Source: an uncultured Collinsella sp. (GTDB taxonomy: Bacteria; Actinomycetota; Coriobacteriia; Coriobacteriales; Coriobacteriaceae). Taken from it: DNA of 7,104 nucleotides. The stretch covers positions 1 to 7,104 of the forward strand of contig CAAELJ010000037.1 in NCBI GenBank assembly GCA_900756725.1. Reading direction: 5' to 3'. A program made the position numbers and the translations under genes. Below the pieces are notes generated by a model. That model saw nothing but the letters and a program-made list of their open reading frames with translations. It was not told where the DNA came from and did no database searches. Shown here piece after piece: positions 1-5,160 of this stretch. Within the stretch, counting starts at the first letter, position 1, and the number at the start of each line of letters is the position of its first letter.

Positions 1-34
1 CTGGGAAAGCGCGACCCAGAATTCGGCAAAATAA
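1..34. other. Left edge, nothing assignable
   Basis: Only 34 bases are visible before the first strong hairpin. They contain a short dyad, CTGGG at 1-5 and CCCAG at 15-19, that may be part of a larger structure cut by the window edge. The bases at 24-34, read on the minus strand, give the TTATTTT tract that follows hairpin A. No coding region is supported here. Confidence 0.3.
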
Positions 35-80
35 TGGGACATAGTTTCCGCTTGAGCGGTCTAACGGAAACTGTGCCCCA
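28..80 (-). terminator. Hairpin A, distal of two tandem terminators after the LacI-type gene
   Basis: A 16-base arm at 35-50 pairs with 65-80 around a 14-base loop, with one A/C mismatch and one G-T pair. Read leftward, in the direction of the repressor gene, the stem is followed by TTATTTT, which fits an intrinsic terminator. Read rightward it is followed by GAATGAGCAC, without a T tract, so it should work mainly leftward. The loop side holds a competing small hairpin (CCGC-TTGA-GCGG, 48-59). The arms resemble those of the neighbouring hairpin B. Confidence 0.6.
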
Positions 81-93
81 GAATGAGCACTCA

Positions 94-147
94 AAACGGG
101 GCAGGCTTTCCGCAACAACTGTCTGGCGGAAAGCCTGTCCTAGTTTC
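94..147 (-). terminator. Hairpin B, terminator directly after the LacI-type gene
   Basis: Arms 99-113 and 126-140 pair over 15 bases, with 14 Watson-Crick pairs and one G-T pair, around a 12-base loop. Leftward the stem is followed by CGTTTTGAG, a short T tract, and it lies 7 bases beyond the repressor stop codon. Rightward it is followed by TAGTTTCTTA, so weak bidirectional action is possible and could also stop transcription entering from the left. It is the primary candidate terminator of the repressor gene. Confidence 0.7.
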
Positions 148-1164
148 TTATAGCGAGTCTCTCTGGATTAGCTGCATGTGCATCACGGAGGTGGTGGGCT
201 CGGCGCCCTTGATCATGTCGAGCGCAATGTTGGCGGCCATGTGGCCTTCTTCGCGCAGAGGCTGGCGGACGGTCGTGAGCGCGGGGACGCAGCGCGTCGC
301 AATCTCGTGATCGTCGAAGCCGACGACAGAAGCGTCCGCCGGAACGGATAGGCCTGCCTCGTTGAGTGCGGTGATGACGCCAGCCGCGATACGGTCCGAT
401 CCACAGAGCACGCCATCGAAAGCAATCTCGCGCGCGAGGATCTGGTGCATGGCCTGATAGCCGTCTCCGCTGTTCCAGCCGGTATAGATAACGTTTGCGT
501 CTGGGAGGTCTTCGCCCAGGACGGCGCGGTAGCCGCGCAGGCGGTCGACAACAGCGGGGTTGTCTTGCGGTCCCAACACGGCGACGATATCTTTGCGCCC
601 GCGCTCCTTCATGGCGAGTGCCGCAAAGCGTCCGCCCTCTTCGTCGTCAGAGTAGACCGTCGAGAACACATCGCGATAGGGATGGCCCTCGAGCTGGCCG
701 CACAACACGGTGGGTACGCCCAGCTCGCGCAGCACCTCGAGCAGCTCGCTGCCCTTGTAGGGGGAGACGTCGATCACGGCGTCGAACGAGCGGCGCTCAA
801 AGTGCTCGCGTGCGCGGTTGCGCTCATGCGTAGAAGATGCCTGCAAGATAACGGGCAGATAGGACGACTCCGACAGTTCCTCGGTAATGCCGCTCAAAAA
901 CTCGCTATAGGTGGGGTCGCTGAAGAGTTCACTCAGGGGCTCGGTCACGAGCACCGCGATGATTTCCGTGCGCCCGACAGCGAGCGCTCGGCCACGAGCG
1001 TTGGGTACAAAATTGACTTCCTTGGCCGCCGCGCGGACGCGCTTTTTGGTTTCCTCGCTAATGCGGGGCGAATCGTTGAGGGCGCGCGATGCCGTGGAGC
1101 GCGACACGCCGGCAGCTGCGGCAACCTCGGCAAGCGTAGGTGCGGTGCGAACTGGTTGGGTCAT
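148..1164 (-). CDS. LacI/GalR-family transcriptional repressor
   Basis: This 338-residue protein has the standard length and layout of a LacI-family sugar-responsive repressor. An N-terminal helix-turn-helix spans about residues 10-32, with recognition helix SRSTASRALN at 21-30. The hinge helix follows (NARGRAL, 55-61), with a leucine at 61 in the position that in this family wedges into the central CpG of the operator. The rest is a periplasmic-binding-protein-like effector domain ending in VVGFDD (280-285), TTVRQP and a C-terminal QRDSL. The ATG at 1164 is supported by AGGAG (minus strand, 1170-1174) five bases upstream. The gene is divergent from ebgA, and three CG-centred palindromes lie in the shared spacer close to ebgA. 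The likely role is therefore repression of ebgAC, with release by a galactoside or a product of its breakdown; the effector cannot be read from sequence. It is not named ebgR because orthology to E. coli EbgR is not shown. Family assignment is very secure; the target is inferred. Confidence 0.95.
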   Translation of the reverse strand: MTQPVRTAPTLAEVAAAAGVSRSTASRALNDSPRISEETKKRVRAAAKEVNFVPNARGRALAVGRTEIIAVLVTEPLSELFSDPTYSEFLSGITEELSESSYLPVILQASSTHERNRAREHFERRSFDAVIDVSPYKGSELLEVLRELGVPTVLCGQLEGHPYRDVFSTVYSDDEEGGRFAALAMKERGRKDIVAVLGPQDNPAVVDRLRGYRAVLGEDLPDANVIYTGWNSGDGYQAMHQILAREIAFDGVLCGSDRIAAGVITALNEAGLSVPADASVVGFDDHEIATRCVPALTTVRQPLREEGHMAANIALDMIKGAEPTTSVMHMQLIQRDSL

Positions 1165-1404
1165 GGCGTCTCCTGGAAAATGCGGTCGATGTTGTCACTG
1201 ATACGGGCTGGTGCGGATACAGCTTACTATAGTGCGCCTGAACAGCGTTCATGATATCCGGCCACTGGTGGCATTTCACGTTCAAGCTGCTGTTGAACAT
1301 GGCTTGCAAAGGTGGGGCATAGATGGGCGCGGCCGTTGTCCGCCGCCTGGGAATGCTGTTTTGTGCTGAGTTTCGATACGCAGGGTGACATAAGTGCCGC
1401 GGTT
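1165..1404. other. Divergent spacer, part nearest the repressor gene
   Basis: No credible gene is seen. The part near 1226 holds ACTATAGT, a perfect palindrome that can offer a -10 box to the repressor. Two unassigned dyads follow: GCCAC-TG-GTGGC at 1261-1272, and GTTCAA / TTGAAC at 1280-1285 and 1293-1298 with a seven-base gap. The remainder, up to the first operator, shows nothing recognisable. Reading frames crossing this region are extensions of shadow frames and lack a ribosome binding site. Confidence 0.5.
1226..1231 (-). promoter_or_regulatory. Possible -10 box for the repressor gene
   Basis: Read on the minus strand this is TATAGT (five of six bases match TATAAT), about 62 bases upstream of the repressor start. 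No good -35 hexamer is found at 16-18 bases (candidates there are TCATGA or close variants), so the assignment is weak. The box lies about 175 bp from the nearest CAACCGGTTG operator, so simple promoter-occlusion autorepression is not suggested; looping could be. Confidence 0.3.
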
Positions 1405-1420
1405 GTACAACCGGTTGCAC
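1405..1420. promoter_or_regulatory. Operator O1, LacI-family palindrome
   Basis: The core CAACCGGTTG (1408-1417) is a perfect 10-bp palindrome with a central CpG, typical of LacI-family operators. The dyad extends over 1405-1420 with one mismatched pair. It shares the 14-mer ACAACCGGTTGCAC (1407-1420) with two further copies downstream. It lies about 45 bp upstream of O2 and upstream of the inferred -35 box, fitting an auxiliary site for looping or cooperative binding. Confidence 0.75.
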
Positions 1421-1449
1421 CGTTAACCCGACCAAATCGACCGTTCAGC

Positions 1450-1466
1450 GGACAACCGGTTGCACA
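1450..1466. promoter_or_regulatory. Operator O2, LacI-family palindrome over the -35 box
   Basis: The core CAACCGGTTG lies at 1453-1462. The 17-mer GGACAACCGGTTGCACA (1450-1466) is repeated exactly as O3, 42 bp downstream. The right side of the site contains TTGCAC (1460-1465), the best -35 hexamer for ebgA, so a bound repressor would occlude RNA polymerase. Confidence 0.8.
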
Positions 1467-1489
1467 GTTTTTTGCATCGCCCGTAAGAT
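1460..1489 (+). promoter_or_regulatory. Probable ebgAC promoter
   Basis: The -35 TTGCAC (1460-1465, four of six matches to TTGACA) and the -10 TAAGAT (1484-1489, four of six matches to TATAAT) are separated by 18 bases. The predicted transcription start near 1496 falls inside operator O3, while the -35 is inside operator O2. That double overlap with repressor sites is the main support beyond the modest hexamer scores. Confidence 0.5.
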
Positions 1490-1491
1490 AA

Positions 1492-1508
1492 GGACAACCG
1501 GTTGCACA
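1492..1508. promoter_or_regulatory. Operator O3, LacI-family palindrome at the transcription start
   Basis: This is an exact copy of the O2 17-mer, with core CAACCGGTTG at 1495-1504. It sits directly downstream of the inferred -10 box and about 30 bp before the ebgA start codon. The O2-O3 centre distance is 42 bp, close to four helical turns, so both sites would face the same side of the DNA. Confidence 0.8.
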
Positions 1509-1539
1509 AGAATCACTACGATGACGAAGGAGCATCACC

Positions 1540-4500
1540 ATGGACGCCATTAACGATTGGGAAAACCAAGCGCTCACCCACAGGAACCGCCTGGCACCCC
1601 ATGCGTACTTTATGGGTTACGAGACCGCCGATCTCGCTGCTACGTACAGCCGCGAGCTGTCGCGCGGGTTTGTCCAGCTGTCTGGCTCGTGGCAGTTCCG
1701 CCTCTTTGAGGGGCCTGCTGCCGTCTCCAACGAGGAGCTCTCCACGTACAAGTCTGAGTGGGATCACGTGGAGGTTCCGCACCTGTGGCAGGTAGACGGC
1801 TATGGCAACCTTGCCTATACCGACGAGGGTTTCCCGTTTCCGGTGGATCAGCCGCTCGTTCCCTCCGACGACCCCACGGGCGTCTACCAGCGCATCGTCA
1901 ACCTTCCCGCCGTTCCTGCCGGCGCCCGCGAGATCATTCGCTTCGACGGCATCGAGAGCTATGGCGAGCTGTACGTCAACGGCCAGTTTATCGGCATGAC
2001 CAAGGGCTCGCGTCTGTCCGCCGAGTTCGACGTGACCGACGCGCTCGTCGAGGGCGACAACCTGTTTGCGATCAAGGTCCTGCAGTACAGCGATGGCAGC
2101 TATATCGAGGATCAGGACATGTGGTGGGCTTCGGGCATCTTCCGCGATGTGTACCTTATGCAGCGTCCCGCCGCGCACCTGGTCGACTTTAGGTTCCGCA
2201 CGCACCGCGAGGGCGATGCCGCTCTGATCACGCTCGATACGGTGGCCGAGGGCGCTACCCGCGTCGTGTTTACGCTCAGCGATGGCGAGAACGTGGTCGC
2301 TACGGGCGAGTGTGTCGACGGCCATGCCGAGTGCAGCGTTGCCGATGCCCACTTCTGGAACCCCGAGGACCCCTTCCTCTATGACCTTACGTTTGAGGTC
2401 TACGACGGTGACGAGGTCAGCGAGTACGTTCCGCATCGCCAGGGCCTTGCCGAGGTGACGGTCGAGGGCAATCATATCTACCTCAACGGCACCTACTTTA
2501 AGATGCATGGCGTCAACCGCCACGATCACGACGATCACAAGGGCCGCGCCGTGGGCCTCGATCGCATGCGCCGTGACCTGGAGCTCATGAAGCGACACAA
2601 CATCAACGCGGTGCGCACCTCTCACTATGCCAATGACCCGCGCTTCTACGAGCTGTGCGATGAGTATGGCATCATGCTGGTCGCCGAGACCGATATGGAG
2701 AGTCACGGCTTCGAGAATATCGGCAACATCGCCCTGGTCACCGACGATCCGGCATGGGAGCCGGCCTACGTCGACCGCATTGAGCGCCTGGTGATGCAGG
2801 AGCGCAACCACGCCTGCATCATTATGTGGTCGATGGGCAACGAGAGCGGCTATGGCTGCAACATCCGCGCGATGTACGCCAAGGCTCACGAGCTCGATGA
2901 TCGTCCGGTCCATTACGAGGAGGACCGCAACGCCGATACCGTCGACGTCATTTCCACGATGTACTCCCGTGTGTCGCAGATGAACGACTTTGGTGAGCAT
3001 CCGTTCCCCAAGCCGCGCATCAACTGCGAGTACGGCCACTCCATGGGCAATGGCCCCGGAGGCCTGTCCGAGTACCAGGAGGTCTTCGATCGCTGGGATT
3101 GCATCCAAGGCCAGTTTATCTGGGAATGGTGCGACCACGGTTTGGCTGCTGTGACCGAGGACGGCGTTGCCTACGATATGTATGGTGGCGACAACGGCGA
3201 TTACCCCAACAACAGCAACTTCTGCATCGATGGCATGGTGTTCCCCTGGCAGCAGCCGAGCCCAGGCCTTACCGAGTACGGACAGGTCATCTGCCCGGTC
3301 CGCATGGCTTATGACGCCGAGGCAGGCGAGCTGACCGTCACCAACAAGCGTTGGTTCACCACCCTCGAGGATGTCTGCCTGTCGGCCGAGACCCTGGTGG
3401 ACGGCGACGTGGTCTGCCGCAAGACGCTCATGCCCGGTGCGGTTGCCCCCGGCGAGTCCGTCCAGCTTCCGCTGGTGATTCGCGAGGCCGCGGTAGGCGA
3501 GACCCTGCTGACCGTGCGCGCCTACACCATGGCGGCTCACGCCTGGTGCGAGCCGATGTTCCAACTGGGCGCAAGCCAGTTTGCCATCGCCAACCATCCG
3601 GCGCCGGCCATCGCGGCCCCCGCTCGTCCTGAGCTTACGGTTGAGGAGACCGAGCAGGAGATCCGCATCCACTCCCTCAACGGCGAGCTGACCTTCAGCA
3701 AAGTCAACGGTACCGTGAGCGAGTGGAAGGCATCCGGCCGCGACGTAATGGCCTCTGGTCCCCAGGTTGGTTTTTGGCATCCGCTCGTCGATAACCATGC
3801 CCAGGAGTATGACTCACTGTGGAAGGACAACTTCATCGATGTGATGCAGACGTCTACCCGCAAGGTTTCTTGGAAGCAGGATGGCAATGCGGTCGTCGTT
3901 ACCGTGAGCCAGCGTATCGCTCCTCCCGTCCGCGCGTTCGGCATGCGCGTCGAGCTCGTCTACACCGTGCTTCCGAGCGGTCGCGTCGACCTCAAGGTTT
4001 CCGGCGAGCCCTACGGCGATTACTCGGATATCATCCCGCGCATCGGCATCTCCTTCGAGGTTCCCGGTTGCGATCGTGCCGTTGAGTGGTACGGCCACGG
4101 CCCGGGCGAGAACTATCCGGACTCGCTGCGCGCCAACCCGGTCGGCCATTACCGCACTACGGTCGACGACATGTTCACGCCCTACGTTATGCCTCAGGAC
4201 TGCGCCAACCGCGAGGGCACCCGCTGGGTTGCCCTGCGCTCTAGCCACGGTGACGGCGTGCTGGTGACTCGTCCAGCCGACGCCGCCTCCAACCCGTTCT
4301 CGTTCTCGGCATGGCCCTATAGCTGCGAGGCCATCGATAACGCCAAGCACGTCTACGACCTTGTCAAGGGCGACACGGTCACGGTCAACATCAACGACCA
4401 GCTGCTCGGCCTTGGCTCGAACTCTTGGGGTTCCGAGGTACTCGATTCCTACCGCACCCGTTTTGAGAGCTTCAGCTTTGAGGTGTCCCTGCGACCGCTG

Positions 4501-4548
4501 ACGTCTGCCGATCTGGCTCAGGCGCTGGCACCCATTAAGGAGGCATAA
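1540..4548 (+). CDS. ebgA: Beta-galactosidase, GH2, EbgA type (alpha subunit)
   Basis: This 1002-residue protein hydrolyses terminal beta-galactosides with retention of configuration. It has no signal peptide and is expected to be cytoplasmic. It follows E. coli EbgA (about 1030 residues) along almost its whole length: galactose-binding N-terminal domain with YTDEGFPFP (93-101), EDQDMWW (190-196), beta-sandwich, TIM barrel, and the C-terminal small-chain domain ending in LGLGSNSWGSEVLDS. Catalytic residues are visible: acid/base Glu435 in GNESGYG and nucleophile Glu497 in CEYGHSMGN. Likely substrate and metal ligands are Asp193, His328, His362, Glu387 and His389, with Trp963 matching LacZ Trp999. 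Asp95 and Trp963 match the wild-type E. coli Ebg residues whose mutation improves lactose use. The ATG at 1540 has AAGGAG (1527-1532) seven bases upstream. ebgC follows after three bases, so the two are co-translated. Function is secure; the natural substrate is open. Confidence 0.97.
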   Translation: MDAINDWENQALTHRNRLAPHAYFMGYETADLAATYSRELSRGFVQLSGSWQFRLFEGPAAVSNEELSTYKSEWDHVEVPHLWQVDGYGNLAYTDEGFPFPVDQPLVPSDDPTGVYQRIVNLPAVPAGAREIIRFDGIESYGELYVNGQFIGMTKGSRLSAEFDVTDALVEGDNLFAIKVLQYSDGSYIEDQDMWWASGIFRDVYLMQRPAAHLVDFRFRTHREGDAALITLDTVAEGATRVVFTLSDGENVVATGECVDGHAECSVADAHFWNPEDPFLYDLTFEVYDGDEVSEYVPHRQGLAEVTVEGNHIYLNGTYFKMHGVNRHDHDDHKGRAVGLDRMRRDLELMKRHNINAVRTSHYANDPRFYELCDEYGIMLVAETDMESHGFENIGNIALVTDDPAWEPAYVDRIERLVMQERNHACIIMWSMGNESGYGCNIRAMYAKAHELDDRPVHYEEDRNADTVDVISTMYSRVSQMNDFGEHPFPKPRINCEYGHSMGNGPGGLSEYQEVFDRWDCIQGQFIWEWCDHGLAAVTEDGVAYDMYGGDNGDYPNNSNFCIDGMVFPWQQPSPGLTEYGQVICPVRMAYDAEAGELTVTNKRWFTTLEDVCLSAETLVDGDVVCRKTLMPGAVAPGESVQLPLVIREAAVGETLLTVRAYTMAAHAWCEPMFQLGASQFAIANHPAPAIAAPARPELTVEETEQEIRIHSLNGELTFSKVNGTVSEWKASGRDVMASGPQVGFWHPLVDNHAQEYDSLWKDNFIDVMQTSTRKVSWKQDGNAVVVTVSQRIAPPVRAFGMRVELVYTVLPSGRVDLKVSGEPYGDYSDIIPRIGISFEVPGCDRAVEWYGHGPGENYPDSLRANPVGHYRTTVDDMFTPYVMPQDCANREGTRWVALRSSHGDGVLVTRPADAASNPFSFSAWPYSCEAIDNAKHVYDLVKGDTVTVNINDQLLGLGSNSWGSEVLDSYRTRFESFSFEVSLRPLTSADLAQALAPIKEA
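4537..4543 (+). promoter_or_regulatory. Ribosome binding site of ebgC inside the end of ebgA
   Basis: AAGGAGG lies within the last codons of ebgA, eight bases before the ebgC ATG. This placement, with a three-base gap between stop and start, indicates tight translational coupling and fixes the ebgC start. Confidence 0.85.
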
Positions 4549-4551
4549 GTC

Positions 4552-5007
4552 ATGCATGTCTTTAACTCGCGCGCCGATTTCGACGCTCAGATGAAGTCTG
4601 TCAAGAAGTGGATGCGTACCGGTCAGGCGCTCGATGGTGTTGCCGACCTGCAGCACGATGTGGCGTACTCCATCGGCGACTCGTTGGTGTACTGGTGGGT
4701 GAACGCCCACGAGGCAGTTACCGCCGATCTGGTCGGTCACCGTCGCTACCATGCCGTGCTCGCCCCGCTCGACGGCGACCTGACTGTCGAGGTGGCTTCC
4801 AAGACGGATCTTACCCGCACGCGCGCCTACAGCGATATCGACGATCGCGAGCGCTTTGAGGGTACGGGGGAGACCGTGACGATTCCCGCCGGCGGCGTTG
4901 CCGTCGTCGAGATCGACGAGGCCTACCGTGTCGTGGCCGATGCCGCGGATCCCCGCGTCGTGGTACTGCACGTGACGGTTGAAGGTTATTCCTTCCCCAA
5001 CAAGTAG
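4552..5007 (+). CDS. ebgC: EbgC-like beta subunit of evolved beta-galactosidase (YhcH/YjgK/YiaL family)
   Basis: The 151-residue product matches E. coli EbgC (149 residues) in length and landmark motifs: KKW at 18-20, YSIGDSLVY at 39-47, GHRRY at 62-66, DDRE at 97-100, GTGETV at 104-109, DEAYR at 122-126 and a closing VEGYSFPNK. In E. coli EbgC assembles with EbgA and is required for full activity; the protein is cytoplasmic with a cupin-like barrel. Immediate adjacency to ebgA supports the same role here. Compared with E. coli EbgC recalled from memory, Glu67, His69, Asp119 and His121 are replaced by Ala68, Leu70, Glu120 and Asp122. A putative metal or ligand site in the barrel may thus be altered, while Glu123, equivalent to E. 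coli Glu122, is kept. Other family members act in sugar acid or biofilm contexts, but the operon makes the subunit role most likely. Confidence 0.9.
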   Translation: MHVFNSRADFDAQMKSVKKWMRTGQALDGVADLQHDVAYSIGDSLVYWWVNAHEAVTADLVGHRRYHAVLAPLDGDLTVEVASKTDLTRTRAYSDIDDRERFEGTGETVTIPAGGVAVVEIDEAYRVVADAADPRVVVLHVTVEGYSFPNK

Positions 5008-5011
5008 TATT

Positions 5012-5025
5012 CGTCCGTTTGGACG
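5012..5025 (+). other. Small hairpin after ebgC
   Basis: CGTCC (5012-5016) and GGACG (5021-5025) form a perfect five-bp stem with a GTTT loop, five bases after the ebgC stop, followed by TTT. It is too small to be a strong terminator alone. Its right arm GGACG is complementary to CGTCC at 5095-5099, the left arm of the terminator-like hairpin downstream, so the two could compete. Confidence 0.4.
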
Positions 5026-5038
5026 TTTGCTTCGCGCC

Positions 5039-5086
5039 GTTAAGGGGGATGGCTTTGTTGACTCCCTTTTCCCCATTCCCCTTAGC
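5039..5086 (+). other. Long hairpin in the ebgC-permease spacer
   Basis: GTTAAGGGGGATGG (5039-5052) pairs with CCATTCCCCTTAGC (5073-5086) over 14 bases, including two G-T pairs, around a 20-base loop. No T tract follows on either side, so it is not a classical terminator. It could stabilise the 3' end of the ebgAC transcript or belong to a structured leader of the permease. Confidence 0.55.
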
Positions 5087-5093
5087 AGGTGCG

Positions 5094-5128
5094 CCGTCCA
5101 CGATTGCGCTTGCAGTCCGGACGGTTTT
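5094..5128 (+). terminator. Terminator-like hairpin before the permease gene
   Basis: CCGTCC (5094-5099) pairs with GGACGG (5119-5124). Inside, GATTGC pairs with GCAGTC (one G-T pair) around a GCTT loop, with a small asymmetric internal loop between the two helices. TTTT (5125-5128) follows immediately. The geometry is that of an intrinsic terminator with a short T tract. It lies 32 bases before the permease ATG, so it would either separate ebgAC from the permease or act as a regulated attenuator. Confidence 0.5.
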
Positions 5129-5136
5129 AGATGAGA

Positions 5137-5142
5137 TATAAC
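5137..5142 (+). promoter_or_regulatory. Possible -10 box for the permease gene
   Basis: TATAAC (five of six matches to TATAAT) lies just after the terminator-like hairpin. No matching -35 is seen at 16-18 bases; TTGCAG at 5110-5115 is 21 bases away and inside the hairpin. If real, the leader would be only about 12-15 bases. The call is weak. Confidence 0.25.
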
Positions 5143-5150
5143 GGATGATT

Positions 5151-5157
5151 GGGAGGG
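5151..5157 (+). promoter_or_regulatory. Ribosome binding site choosing the permease start
   Basis: GGGAGGG lies three bases before ATG 5161 (GGAGG core four bases away). The in-frame TTG at 5149 would lie upstream of this site and has no comparable one of its own, so the ATG is preferred despite the short spacing. Confidence 0.65.
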
Positions 5158-5160
5158 CTT

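Noticed and set aside
1..19. CTGGG/CCCAG stem at the left edge as a terminator
   Set aside because: It is only five bp, touches the window edge and is not followed by a T tract; it may be part of something outside the window.
445..1254. Plus-strand frame opposite the LacI-type repressor
   Set aside because: The minus-strand frame has a complete LacI-family architecture with a good ribosome binding site; this one shows no recognisable domain.
1516..3798. Long open frame on the minus strand opposite ebgA
   Set aside because: It is wholly antisense to a clearly conserved GH2 enzyme, and its low-complexity translation rich in Ala, Val, Asp, His and Arg is typical of the complement of a GC-biased gene. 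No family is recognisable.
5149..5160. TTG start four codons upstream of the permease ATG
   Set aside because: The GGGAGGG ribosome binding site lies inside this extension and points to the ATG at 5161; no comparable site precedes the TTG.
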